A stretch of DNA of 64,000 bases, taken from assembly GCF_022965805.1 (NCBI RefSeq), contig NC_133104.1, positions 42,080,682-42,144,681 on the forward strand. Reading direction: 5' to 3'. The notes under the pieces were generated by a model, which did not search any database, was not told where the DNA came from, and was given only the letters and a program-made list of their open reading frames with translations. Shown one piece after another: positions 9,611 through 22,144 of this stretch. A program made the position numbers and the translations under genes. Source of the DNA: Primulina eburnea (Eukaryota; Streptophyta; Magnoliopsida; Lamiales; Gesneriaceae). The stretch's first letter is position 1, and every line of letters starts with the position of its first letter.

Positions 9611-12600
9611 TTACAAATAAATCTTAAATATTCGAACATTTAATCGTGGGTACGAACTTAAATAAGGAAGAAACTCGAATATCTCGACCTTCTCAGTCAT
9701 GTCCATGACATTCAGGTCGGCCTTTGCTGCCAGAGCTAGAAAATAGTCGAAGGTTTTGATGTTACGAATCACAGAAGTAAAAAATGCAACGGGGCCATTG
9801 GCAGAAGGATGGCCAAGAATTTCCGAAGCTGGAGAGCCATTACTCGTTACTTTTTCTTCGAGAGAATGATTGAATCTTCTTTCATTATGTAATGAAGAAT
9901 CGGGTCTCAAAAGGGTGGCCAGCACACGAACAAGATGAGGGAGGCATGATGGATTATAAATTACGTCTGAACCTAAACTGTGGAGACAAAATTATGAATA
10001 TAGTAGTGGCATGACTCCTAGAAAACTACTTTTGATCGAACCAACAAAAATGGCATGTTAATGTTATGCTTGAGAAAAATGTAAGTCATCACTTACATTA
10101 TGTCAGGTGAGAAGCTACGGAGATCCTCCTTCGAAGCAGATTCCCAAGGTAAACAAACACACTGCACCTGTACTCAGAATAGGTTCATCGTGCCATGAAA
10201 CAATTGAATTGCATAAAAGCAGGCTTATTCAAGACATGGAAATTTTTAAGCTATTAAAAGCCACACATCCAAAGAATGAATCAGGTTACAAATGATGAAT
10301 GGCATTGGTTACTGATAAAATAAAGTTATCCCCTATCGGAGAAGTACAAACAAATGAAAACGACTTAAAAGACATAGATCTTAAGGACATAATTCACATT
10401 CTCTCTACCATCTGGAGAGGCACTATATTAGATGTCATTGATCAGTTCTCACATAATTTCCGTTGATAAATGTTGGTAATCAAAGGCCAATCAAACAGGT
10501 CATAGCTAGAGCTGTCGGTTTTCCAGGACATAGCTCTTGGATTCGAGTCATATAAATGTGCGAGAGTGATTTTTAAAACAAAAAAGTTGGTTATGAAAGC
10601 ACAAGGGATGGCAAACATAGTTGATCATGTAGCACAAAATACTTTGTCTCACCATACTGTGATCCACACTATGGTCATCTATGGTGCAAGTATTGGTGGT
10701 CAGATGGTTCAGTTCCAAGTTCACCTTCATGTTTGCTAATGCTGACAGGTCGCCGTCGCTTAGTATCACCTGCACCATGATAGCAGTTTAGATGAGAGGG
10801 GGGTGGGGGATCAAAATAAACAATACTTTCAGATGCGGTACGATACACAGAGTTTTCCACTCGGGAACAAAACACAAGATTAGATATAAATCTATAAATC
10901 AGGTTGGGAGAACTTAAAATGACTCGGAGTCAAATTCCACATCTCAAGATTTTAGAGGAATGTGTAATGCACACATTTGGGATTGAATACATGTCTATGG
11001 GTTAGATACACAAATGAGATGTAAACATCGTTTGAATTTTCATTAAATATTTTATCAAGAAAACCTGGAGGGCTTTCTTGTAACTGATATTATCTTTTAC
11101 AATACATTGAGCGAGCTTGCTTGTGCTTACCTTGGATGCTTTCACATGAGCAATGCAAATGCCAACCAAACCAACTCCTGAGCCAACCTGTTGACGCAGG
11201 AAATCAGAATTACAGCAAGAGAGAGAAGGAGACAGAGGTTCTTAACGTTTCTGTGTAAGATTTAAAACAAAGACTCAACTGGTAAAGGGAGTAACAGATC
11301 TTAAGTACATATGCAAAGATTTAAAACAAAGACACAATTGGTAAAGGGAGTAACAGATATAAAGCACATATGTAACCTCAAAGCAACACTTATTTACGAA
11401 TATCTCTGGGAATGAAAGGATAAATTCTGACATGAATATACTGGATGGCCAAAGAGAACACCTACATAACCATGTAGAGAAAGAATTAGGGGAAAGGAAA
11501 CAAAGAAACAAGTTCAGATAGAAATTAGAATGCAAAGTACGTGAACATGAAGCTGGGAAATAATTTTTAATAGAAGTCATGCAATGAAGCTGCATGAACC
11601 ACAATTGCTTTATGGTGAATACATCATTAGAACAGGAAACGTCTAAATTAGCAAACATCTACTTGAGACCATTCTTCAGAATTTCACTTTGCAGAACATA
11701 TATTGAAGAAACAGGCAGGCCAGAAAAAATGGTATAATTCCATAATTTCCTGATTTAATTGTACAAGACGAACAGAGATCATTATTGATATAGAAAAAAT
11801 GCAAAACCATGGATCCCCTTCAACTAAGTATAGCACCACTAAGACTATCCTTGTATTACACTAGCAAAACCAACAACGATCTCGTGAAGCTTCAAACCAT
11901 CTTCAGAAAAGATCAAGGTGGTGATGATAAAATAATTATTATAAGACTATGTTGATGAGGCTTCTTGCTAGCAACTAAAATTTCTAATGACCACGACAGC
12001 GATTAAAATACTATAGGATGGTTGATACCCAGTATCTCCTTCCAGCAGGTTGAGAGAACACTGAAGTTGAACCTCTAAATTCCTAGACTTTGGGCAGCTA
12101 ACGAGTCCAGACGATTCTACACATGCATCCAAGTAAGCTATACTTGCCACCAAAGCATCAAAGACATTAACCAAGAAATGAACAAAAAGTCAAAGGAATA
12201 AGCAGCTACCATCGGAAAATAGAAATGAGATACTTTTCCAGATTCTCGAGTTCCCCTTGTCCACATCATTATCCTAACAGAAAAACAATCAATGCCAACA
12301 TATGTTGACCTATGAAAAGATCGAAAAATTATCTTATACCTGTAAGGAAGTCAAGTAAAAAGCATAGCGTTCGTACAGTTCATCCAAAACGTCTTCGCCA
12401 TCAGATTCGATTTCAAGAATTAGTTTCTTCAAAAACCTTTTCAAGTAAGGACCTTGCAACTTCACATCCTGAAAGAATATTTTACAAAAAGTTTTCTTTC
12501 ATCTCCACATTCTTCTTGTATTGGCTGTAATATATAGGCAACCTAGTAGTAGTACCTACAGCATTACAAATACATTGGCGCCAAATGCAACTCTGCACTC

Positions 12601-12867
12601 TATCATCGAGGGAACCGCCGCCAAAATCCCTGATGCCCGAGAAATCGAGATTATATTAAATCACAAAAACATACTGAAAAAGGGAATTATGACAGTGGAA
12701 AACACGAGTGGGATCTTGATTCTTGGATGGGAAATTGTGCTTGGGTCTAACTCTAAGGGGTACCTGGCGAGTGAGATTACAACATCTGGTGGTTCCATGG
12801 CCAGAAACGCAGATACCATGTGAAGCTGCAAAGGGGGCGAAATTCCATCATCTTCCGCCGCCGCCAT
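9611..12867 (-). CDS. EEF2KMT/FAM86-type protein-lysine methyltransferase
   Basis: Seven-beta-strand SAM-dependent methyltransferase. The human homologue EEF2KMT trimethylates a lysine of elongation factor 2, and the same role here is inferred. Ten exons (minus strand): 12867-12764, 12629-12560, 12468-12340, 12273-12210, 12116-12029, 11461-11377, 11187-11131, 10769-10653, 10167-10097 and 9977-9611. All have GT-AG introns and matching phases, giving 383 residues. The N-terminal FAM86 region includes LDELYERYAFYL (about 87-98). SAM-binding motif I is VGSGVGLVGI (181-190), followed by the acidic strand VILSDGDL (200-207). Then come the LPWE motif (244-247) and D-V-I-Y-N-P (266-271, the DxxY-type motif of this methyltransferase group). 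The C-terminus ends FLPYLSSYPRLNVRIFKIYL. A Met three codons earlier (12876) is an alternative start. Intron 6 holds a 58-bp tandem duplication (11258-11373). No disablement is seen. Confidence 0.9.
11258..11373. repeat. Tandem duplication of about 58 bp in an intron
   Basis: Two adjacent copies, each containing GATTTAAAACAAAGAC and GGTAAAGGGAGTAACAGAT, lie in an intron of the methyltransferase gene. A few substitutions separate them. Confidence 0.75.
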
Positions 12868-12876
12868 GGCCAACAT

Positions 12877-14333
12877 ATGTAAGCACTCAAGTAATTTCTT
12901 TAATTCTTTTGGGCAACGCCCACGCCCAATGGTTGATTAATCTATTCTAACACAGTAACGCTTCTCTTACATTTTTATTCGATTTTTTTATATAAAAAAT
13001 TATTATTATTTTAATTGTATACATTAGTTATATTATTTATCTATATTTTTATCCAATCTAATTTCATATTTGATTCACCATATTATTTATACATTTATCA
13101 ATCATTTATCTTATATCAATTAAATTATCAATCATTTATTTCAAATCGATCAAATCATTTAATTAAATTACAATATTATCTTTAATAAATAATATTGTAA
13201 ATATTTTACTAATATTTTCAAAAGAACAAAACGGTAATATCACATTATCTCAAATTTAATCAAATTAATCAATCAGATCAAACATTATATTAAATATCAT
13301 TTTTATATATTTTATTATTTAAAAATATTATTTATCTACTATTTGTTTCATATCACGAACCAAACGATATCTAAGTATCAAAATGTATGAAATTTGTAAT
13401 TAATTCAAAGTTTTATATTTATTTAAATAACACTAATCCCATAGCTACTTCGAATTTGCTCATTTTGAGAATAGAACTAGCGAAAAACCGAAAACATAAG
13501 AATAACAATAACTTAAAAGCAACAAAATTTTAAAAAAAATTCAAATAGTTTATTCTTATCTTTATTTAATTGGGAACCTATTTATTTCGTTATACATTAG
13601 CTTTAGAATCAATGAACATATCTTAATCTCTTGACTACGTTTGGATAATAATTGTTGCATGATGTAAGAAAGTTATTGAAATTTATAAGTCTTACATATC
13701 AACTTGTGAGACAAATTGTGAGACAAAGTATGGAATGTAAAGTAAAACATAAAAACTCATATTATAAGTCTTACATGTCAACTTGTTAGACAAATCATTT
13801 ATCCGATTTGTTGGAAAATATTTTTTTTTTGCTCTAAAATCGACCCAAATATTAATCCGTAAAACTATCTCAAATTAAACATATTCAAAGTAAAATCTAT
13901 AATTTATTTATCTTATCCTCGTAATCGTTTCCAATGCAAAGCTTTTCAAAAATGTATAAACCCTATATAGATTTTAGAACATTGGATTTTGGTTCTGGAA
14001 TCAATACTTATGATTACCATTATCTTACTACTCTAATCAACGTTCCATCCTTCTTCTGTTCCTGCAAAGGCAGGAAATTTTCTGAACAGAATGAAAAATA
14101 TGTATTTACTGACAAAAAAAGGTATAAAGTTGGTACTAAAAAAATTACAATTAATGAAAAGCAAAACAAAACACAAAAAATCTTGATGTCCCGACCTTGA
14201 TTATGATAACAGAATCAAAAGTCTCTGCCTTTCAACTGTTCTGTACCCAAGACCAAGTATAAGAGAGAAAAAAAAAGGAATATTTCGAGTAAAACCAAAT
14301 TAGCAACGTCAGGATCACCCACACTTCAGTAAC
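12877..14333. other. AT-rich intergenic DNA between the methyltransferase and MraY genes
   Basis: Low-complexity AT sequence with scattered ATCAATCATTTAT-type motifs. Two copies of ACAAATTGTGAGACAAA-like sequence occur near 13.7-13.8 kb. No gene recognised. Confidence 0.5.
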
Positions 14334-17300
14334 TCATGCTGAAGTAATGCCCACATATGCTGCGCATAAGATCAAGACACATGTGACAACATAAGCGGCA
14401 GAAACTATCATTGGTTCTTCAACTCCAGATAACTCGAGGTGACGATGGAATGGTGCCATGTGAAACAATCGCCGGCCAGTTTGACCAAAAAATCTGGTCA
14501 CCTTGAAGAAGCATACCTAACCATGCACATAGGTTGCCATCAGATGAAAAATCGTTCAAATCATTCCATACTCCAGTTAACGGTGCACATAAGTCTAAGT
14601 CAAACTAAACAAAGCAATATTACTTTATCCACCCATCTAAAATGATGTAAAAGAAGATATCATTCTGCATATATACCAACGTCATATCTGGAGAGTAATA
14701 TACCTGAGCAACCACGGAAGCTGCTTCCAGCACAAAAACTCCTGATGAAATGAACAAAGGGAAGAACATTCCCGTACAAGAAGCCATTGCAGCAAGGGCA
14801 CCTCCTAAGGCCAAGGCTCCTGTATCACCCATAAATATTGATGCTTTGTAACGGTTGTGCATAAGAAAACCGACACAAGCTCCTGCCATTGATGCTCCAA
14901 ATATAGCAAGATCTGAAATTGGCAGCAAAAACTTGAAGCACGAAAAAGCCAAAGTGAAATTTGGATGTAAACTTGATTTAGGTATTGAAATGTAAAGATG
15001 GAATCACATAAATATAGATAGCCCACTTTCATGCCTGCTAGAGTGTGAGTGTTTACACAATATTGACGACAAGGACGATACCAGAGCATATTGGAAGAAC
15101 CACAATAGACATTCCAACAAATGCCAATGCAGCAGCTCCCGCAGACAGTCCATCAAGTCTATTGGTTACATTGATTCCATTTGCCATGGAAACAAAACAA
15201 AACAAGGTCAAACTTGTATACTTTTTTTCAAGGCAGACAAGGCCCACTGGCGCAGGTAGAGGAACCACCATTTTCCTGATATACGAAATTACAAATGACA
15301 AGTAAGATAAGAATTTGTCCACTTGCGCAAGATGACAAATATGTTCAAAGCCATACTGGTTGATAAGAAGCATTTTTCGGTACACGTTGGAAATTATCTT
15401 TTGGGTCAAAGCATTGAAGAGAAAATGGTTATGTATACTTTTAGTTTTTGGACTAAAAACTGAAAAACCATATAGTGAAGTTACATTGGCATGATTAATT
15501 ACATCAGGCCAGAAAGTTAAATACCAGGACCTAGGACTCCTGGTGTCTGAAAACTTTCAAGTTATAGAGGCTATTGCTTATGCATTTAAGATTTGACGAT
15601 TTGATAAAATAATGAAGTTCATATCAGAAGACGACGTTAAGTTGATCAACGTCGAGATAGCAGACATGCTCTGGAAGTTCACCAGTATAAGAAAAGATGG
15701 GTGAGTTACCCTCGGAAAAAGGTTGAACAATTTAGTTATTAGAGGATATACATGCTGTAGGGTGTTGATATGTCTGTTGCGCACAACCAATAGGAGAACC
15801 ATACACCAACAGCTGCCTGTGTGACATCAAAACAAGATTAGGGCAGTAATGAACACAATTAGCTCAGAACACAACCAAAGGTTGAAACAAGACAACTAAA
15901 AAAACTTCACCTCCAAACAAATTCTTGTCAAGCCAGATAGCCGGATGTGATTGTTCTTGAGGCTCAAGAAATCATCCAATAGCCCAATTGTAGCAAAAGC
16001 AATGGTAGCCACCACAGCTCCAGAAACTTCAATGGAGGAAAAACCAAGTAGAACCTCTGCAACAAGTAGGCCTATAGGTACAAAATATAGGCCACCCATT
16101 GTAGGGGTTCCTTTCTTAGAAGGATGCTGTTTGGGTGATTCTTTTTTAATTATCGATTGAAGTTTCAAAAGACGAAATAACGGGACACAAATATAGCCTA
16201 CACAAGAAACTAATACTGCAGAAATTACGAAAGGCCGCATCAAGTAGAATGATTCCAGAGGCAATCTCACGACTCGCCATGCCCACTGATCTACTATGAA
16301 AAGAAGAAACATCAAGAACACTATAAGCCCAACATTGTTTAGAATTCCATGTACAGTCCTGCAAGCGGAGGATTTCAGACACAAGTTATCAAAAAATTAC
16401 TGGCTAAAGATGAACAACAGTCAATTAATAAAAATATCACAAGCCATAAAGTTTCTCAATCAACTAAGCTTTTCAATATTTACCACAAAAAAGTTCCCTT
16501 CGAATGCTGTATTTTAATTTTCTCCGCAATTAATTTTGTATGCTGCATTCTTAAGCAATAAATAGACAAGGAAACAAGCAGGAATGAGTGATAGAGACAG
16601 ATTTACGAAATAATGCTTGAAGGGTGTGACTATTTTGATTAGAAAGATAGTCCCATAAAAGACTAGGCAATGAACTTAAGGGTACAAAATCATGCAAGAT
16701 CTCAACTCAAGCCTTTTTTGTCCGTAATTCTTGCTATTCTGCTAATGACGATTTTTACTTTCTTTTCTTCCGCGCTCTCGAAAGCATTCCAAGCCTATGA
16801 GCAGTCACCGCGATGGCGTCATCAGCTGGAAGCAACCGCTCCTTCGAGGTAGGCAAATCAACATCAGTTATTGGTTGTAAGATAATTTCTCCATCACTGT
16901 TATCACTATCGCTGGATGAAAACAGAGATTCAACAGGCATATCACTGTCCCCCCAGTCGAATGACGAAATACCCATTGAATCCTGCATACGAAATTGAAA
17001 AAATAAAAAAGTTGGGCAACCAATCTTGGCATTTGACAGCAAAATTGTATTGCTAATCAGTTTTCACTCACATTCTTATAAACTAAAAGAAATTTCCATC
17101 GCCTAAAACAACATTAGCATCCAGAAAGCAGACTTTGAAATCATAATACTTCAGGAAGTTGAAAAACAAACCAATTGCTATAACCAACAAAACCAAATGG
17201 TCTGTCTGTCTAACCACTTTGGCAGGACCCGCCTAATATACAAAATTATGTGGGGAGCTACAAAAAGTGGCTTAATAAGTGCCACTTCTCATATTTAAAC

Positions 17301-17762
17301 TTATTCATTAGATTAATGCTGGAAGCAGTATTAGTTTAAGGAATCAGACAAACTCGACAATTGCATTCGTGCTTGTTTGTAAAATAATACACATCATAAA
17401 TCGCGAAAAGAGAAATAAATCGGTCAATACCTCATCCATTGCAAAAACTTGAAGAACTCTATGCCGCGCGGGAGACCCATGTGTTCGCACCCGTAGTTCA
17501 AATGACTATCCACACAAAGCCGACGGTATACTAGTTAATTAGGGGAAAGAAACCCCAAAAGAATATGCAGAAATAATTTATCAGTACACACGAGAGGTTT
17601 GAAGCAGCAATCATTTACCTCGGCATCGAAACAATAGCATCGATTAAATCTTTGGCAGAAACTGAAAATATATGAAACCCGAGATGACAGAAACCCCGAA
17701 CGAGTAAATCTTAAATTCGATAGATTTCTACCATTCGTAGCACAAGAATTGAGAGATTGCAT
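14334..17762 (-). CDS. MraY homologue (phospho-N-acetylmuramoyl-pentapeptide transferase), chloroplast type
   Basis: Plant descendant of the cyanobacterial enzyme that transfers phospho-MurNAc-pentapeptide from UDP to a polyprenyl phosphate carrier (lipid I synthesis). It would act in a plastid membrane. Eight exons: 17762-17619, 17505-17431, 16982-16759, 16358-15911, 15816-15752, 15275-15082, 14912-14704 and 14516-14334; 513 residues. A Ser/Arg-rich, transit-peptide-like N-terminus and an acidic linker (about 75-125) precede about ten membrane segments. Kept motifs are KKGTPTMGG (229-237), the DD pair in GLLDDFLS (276-277), and [12 protein letters not shown] with D413. Changed motifs are the normal N-L-T-D-G-L-D-G, here NVTNRLDG (354-361; Asp to Asn, Gly to Arg), and the HHH motif, here FHRHLEL (477-479). 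The fold is intact but transferase activity is doubtful. The last-exon acceptor at 14517 was chosen because it restores the full family length. Confidence 0.92.
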
Positions 17763-18372
17763 GACGATGCCTACATCAAATATTCGATGAGCTCAAACAG
17801 CTTAGTACTGATAAATCGAATAATCGCATTTACGAGAATTCGTATACGCGAATCAATTACCGGAACCTCGTAATTTTCGCAGATTGGGAGAAAGGATCCG
17901 ACGCGCCTTCACAGCACGCTAGAGTGGGCTCTACAACATCAACGAATGCTAGATACACATCCATGTAAATATATCAACTTTCACAAACATAATTCACAAA
18001 TAGAAGAGAGATGGAGGTGTCATATGCATATTATTATTTTATAAACAAAATACAAGTTGCCTATTAGAAAATTACATTTTTGTCATTTTCTATTTTTAAT
18101 CATGTTATATTAATTCGTTCATAGTTTGAATTCACTAATTTAAATTTTTTGTCAATTATAATTTTTTTATCATGTAATGATATCACACCGAAAAATAATG
18201 ACATTGTGACAGATATTATTGTGTCTGATATCACGTCTATACTGGTAAAAAAATACTAAAATGAAATAAGTACAACTTAATGGACTGAACTTGTTAACTG
18301 ACTTATTACAAAATATAAATGGAAAATATACAAGTCGAAGGTCATTCGAGTAGGTATCTTGTGAGATGAGTT
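17763..18372. other. Upstream region of the MraY gene, no gene seen
   Basis: Holds the presumed 5' UTR and promoter of the MraY homologue. No other feature recognised. Confidence 0.45.
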
Positions 18373-18381
18373 CACATATTT

Positions 18382-18564
18382 GATAAAAACTTGTGTGAGA
18401 CGGTCTCACGGGTCGTATGTTGTGAGACTGATCTCTTATTTGGGTCATCCATGAAAACATATTATTTTTTATGCTAAGAGTATTATTTTTTATTGTGAAT
18501 ATTGATAGGGATGATCCGTCTCTCAGATAAAGATTCGTGAGACCGTCTCACAAGAGACCTACTC
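18382..18564 (+). mobile_element. GAGACGGTCTC MITE copy 2
   Basis: Full-length copy. Flanks CACATATTT (18373-18381) and CACGTATTT (18565-18573) match at 8 of 9 bases. Weaker remnants of the same family follow to about 18660. Confidence 0.85.
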
Positions 18565-18878
18565 CACGTATTTATATCCATGAGACGGGTCGACTCGATT
18601 CATATTTGAGTGTGAAGTAATATTTTTTATGAGTCGAATTGGATAAATTATCTCATATCATATGAGTTATGAAGTTGACCAAAAGTTGGATGAATTGAGC
18701 TCTAAAATATGAGTTCGTTGAATTCAAATCAGGAAGATTACAAAAAATTAGAGATATTACAATAAAATTAGAAAAAAATTGTTTACGTCCTCTGATTCCT
18801 CTCCATATATTTCACCAATCTCCAACAAGCCCATATTTGCCTTCAAATTTCATCGCATCGCATGCAAGCACAGCTAAA

Positions 18879-19283
18879 ATGGCGCAACGTCACAGTGAAA
18901 ATATCTTCATCACGTGCATCTCTCTTCTCATTATTCTCTCTGTCATCATCCCTTACGCCTACTCGACACCAATATCACAAGATAAACTCCGTGGCCCAAT
19001 TCCTCAAGTTTCAGAGTCAAAGAACCAAATGACTTTCCATATAAAGGAAAGAAAAACAATTCTTCCCGATAACAATGAAATGGGACAACAGTGTTGCAAG
19101 AATCAGATTTACGGGAAAGCTCGGATGAAGAAGACGAGGCGGAGCAAGAAGTTCAATTCGAGGCCTTTAATGGCTATGCTTCCCAAGGGTTTTGTGCCTC
19201 CTTCCGGCTCTTCGTCTTGCCACAATGTGTATCCAAATTCGATCACATTCTTTTGTGATGAAAGATCGCAAAACCCTAGCTAG
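18879..19283 (+). CDS. Small secreted peptide precursor, IDA-like
   Basis: Single-exon gene for a 134-residue precursor. An N-terminal signal peptide (about 1-30, hydrophobic FITCISLLIILSVIIPYAYS) is followed by a variable region and then a very basic stretch (ARMKKTRRSKKF, 81-92). Near the C-terminus lies LPKGFVPPSGSSSCHN (101-116). This aligns with the active motif of the IDA/IDA-like family (PIPPSxPSxxHN), whose processed peptides bind HAESA-type receptors and act in abscission and root development. Deviations are Ser-Cys where IDA peptides usually have Lys-Arg, and a 3' tail with a second Cys (126). The Met at 18879 is preferred over an in-frame one at 18837 because it starts just before the signal peptide. 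The family assignment is by motif only; it could be another post-translationally processed peptide family. Confidence 0.55.
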   Translation: MAQRHSENIFITCISLLIILSVIIPYAYSTPISQDKLRGPIPQVSESKNQMTFHIKERKTILPDNNEMGQQCCKNQIYGKARMKKTRRSKKFNSRPLMAMLPKGFVPPSGSSSCHNVYPNSITFFCDERSQNPS

Positions 19284-19595
19284 TTAGAAATGAAGTGAAT
19301 TAAGAAAATCTCTAAATCGATTCAGGGTTTTCTGTTATATTTTGGATTATGTAGAATGTAAAAGAGTGATAATTTGTGCCATTTCTTAATGACCACATTC
19401 AAATCTTGATGACTCTTGTTTTCTTTGGTTTCAATTTTAATTAGTTTGTAAAAAAAAAAAAGGCCAGATTTGGTGATCAAGCCTGGGATAACCGAAAACT
19501 TTATTTTCAAGAAAGATTCAAGGATTTATGCACTCTTCATACCTAATCTATTAAAATCTAAGTAAATAAACTTAACCCTAAGGAAAAAAAAAAAC

Positions 19596-19651
<56 letters not shown>
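19596..19651. repeat. (AAT)n microsatellite
   Basis: About 18 tandem AAT/TAA units without interruption. Confidence 0.95.
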
Positions 19652-20166
19652 CGATGATAGTTGATAGTTCATCTGAATAATCTAAAAGATGTAATTATAC
19701 TTAAAAAGTGAAAATAGTCAAATTCGTCATATAAGTCAACCTATTCTAATTTTTGGTATTCTAACTAGTTTAAGTTTTGTATAATACAGTGACTTTGTCC
19801 TTTGGAACAACAAATGATTTTTACGAAGAATGTATTTTTTTTATCTAATAAAAAATCTCAAATTTCATGTGTATATATAGAGTAATTTATTAAGGCCAAT
19901 TTGGATACATAGCCTAAAAAAGCAATTAAATAAGTTTTAACTTTTAAAAGTATTTTTCTTAGAAAAAGGTTGAAGTCGTTTTGACATTTTGACAACTAAA
20001 TAAAAATCAAAACATTAACCAAAACATAAAAAGTTCTTGTATGAAAGAAAATAAAGTGTTTGATTACAAAAATTGATTTTTTTTTAAAACAAAAAAAAAA
20101 GTGTTTTTATCTCACCGACTTCTCGGATCAAACGAATTCTAAATCTTTTGGTATTTGAGTATATTT
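19652..20166. other. AT-rich intergenic DNA
   Basis: No gene. Part of it (about 19.9-20.15 kb) has diverged termini reminiscent of a MITE (AATTTGGATAC on one side, GGATCAAACGAAT on the other), but I could not confirm an element. Confidence 0.35.
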
Positions 20167-20470
20167 TGTGTAAGACTGTCTCACGATTCTTTATTTGTGA
20201 GATGGGTCAATCCTACCGATATTCACAATAAAAAGTATATTCTTAATATAAAAAGTAAGTCAAAAACTTATGTGAGACGATCTCACGGGTCGTATTTTGT
20301 GAGACATATATCTTATTTGGATAATCCATGAAAAATATTACTTTTTATTGTCAATATCCATAGGGTTGACCCGTCTAACAGATAAAGATTTGTGAGACCG
20401 TTTCACAAAAGACCTATTAAAAAAATAATATTTTTTCGTGGATGACCCAAATACGATATTCGTCTCACTA
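20167..20470 (-). mobile_element. GAGACGGTCTC MITE copy 3 (outer), interrupted
   Basis: Older reverse-orientation copy split by the inner copy at 20259-20419. Its halves are 20167-20258 and 20420-20470. Confidence 0.75.
20259..20419 (+). mobile_element. GAGACGGTCTC MITE copy 4 (inner, nested)
   Basis: Inserted into copy 3. The flanks AAAAAGTAA (20250-20258) and AAAAAATAA (20420-20428) are a 9-bp duplication with one mismatch, and removing the copy restores the outer element's consensus. Confidence 0.8.
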
Positions 20471-21944
20471 GACCAACTACCATACTGGCCCCGATATACG
20501 CCGGATCTCGCTAGCTAATGTTACTTAGCTTAAAAATTTGTCTTAACGTGATTTGAAAAGGTTGTGTTTTAGAAAATATATATAAACAAAAAATATAGAA
20601 AAAACATTTTATACTTAAAATGAGATTTTTATGTTACAAAATGAACATGGGTAAATACGATGTCCTTTCTTGACAAAGAAAAATAAAGTTTGACGCAACC
20701 AGACGACAAAAGCTGCAATAATATATATTGAGATTATTATCATTGAAAAGTTTTTGATGTGATCTATAATATATTTTTTTTACAAAAAACTTTATATACC
20801 TTTCATATAAATCAAAGGATCATGTCTTAAAAAGCACAATGACTCAATTTAATGTTATCATGTTTATAATTATGTTTTAATAATTTTTGAGTTAATTCAA
20901 CAACATAAGGGAAAAATGGCATATTCAATGCTTTATTATAATCTTTTTTGGGGTTAAATATGAGTATCTATTTTCTCTGGAGGAAAATAAATGGCTACCG
21001 ACTATAAATTCTGGAAGGAGTGGAATTTTTTTCATTTATATTTTGTCATAATCGAATAATCAATATGATCAATTACTCACATCACCGGTCACCACGCCAA
21101 GACGGCGGAGCTTCAGCGACGACGACGTCCTACTGGAGCTGGAGCAAACTTCCGGTTAGTATTTCCAATTTTAGTTATTTTAATGTCATTTTTTGGTATT
21201 CAGTTCTCCTTCACCTCGATTTTATTGCTTTCACAAAACGCAGAAATCCATTTAGACTCTAATTAATTCCAGCAAAGACAAATTAAGTTCTAATATATGC
21301 TTATTTAAATAAAAGTTACGATGCTTCCATATTGGAAGCAGCAATAAATATGTAGAAATAGTAATATGAGGTCACATCCTTGGGCAAAAAACCCTGGCAT
21401 CGCCCCCATTTTCGACGTTACATGAATTACAGGGGGCCCCGATAAGCATCTAGTATTTTCTTCTCCTTCTTCTTCTTCCAATCAAATCAACTCCATAAAT
21501 CACAAAATAATTTCCTGTCCATTTTTGTACATTTTTACATATTTCTACCTGCATTCTTTAAATATCTACATATTGTCTTTGAATACATTTTTAATAACAT
21601 GAGCTTAACAACAATTTTAAACAAGATATGATAAAGATTAAAAAATAATTCAATTTTTCAGATATAAAAATAAAAATTTAATATATAATTTTTCGATATT
21701 TAAAATCATTCAAAATTTGAAAATAAAATATAATATTCATAAATTATTATAAATCATTCGAGATTCAAATTTCATATTCTAATTTTATGCACACTAAAAA
21801 AAATAGATATATACATTAATCTTAATAAATTTGGAATCTTTTCTTGAATTTGAACTAATATTTATTTCACAACTACACTTTTTTGACCCGAGATTTTTCA
21901 CAAAAAGCACAACGATATATTTTTCTTTACTTTGTGTATCCAAA
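20471..21944. other. AT-rich intergenic DNA
   Basis: No gene supported. A short GC-richer patch near 21.08-21.16 kb has no recognisable protein similarity. Confidence 0.45.
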
Positions 21945-21953
21945 CTCCTAATT

Positions 21954-22135
21954 GGCAAAAACTTGTGTGAGATGGTCTCACGGGTCGAATTTGTGAGACG
22001 GATCTCTTATTTGGGTAATCCATTAAAAAGTATAATTTTTTATGCTAAGAGTATTACTTTTTATTGTGAATATGGGTATGGTTGACCCGTCTCACAGATT
22101 AGTATCCGTGAGACGGTCTCACATGAGACTCACTC
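21954..22135 (+). mobile_element. GAGACGGTCTC MITE copy 5
   Basis: 182 bp, flanked by exact CTCCTAATT duplications (21945-21953 and 22136-22144). Confidence 0.9.
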
Positions 22136-22144
22136 CTCCTAATT

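Noticed and set aside
19898..20150. Possible MITE with GTTTGGATC-like ends
   Set aside because: Termini match poorly and no target duplication was found.
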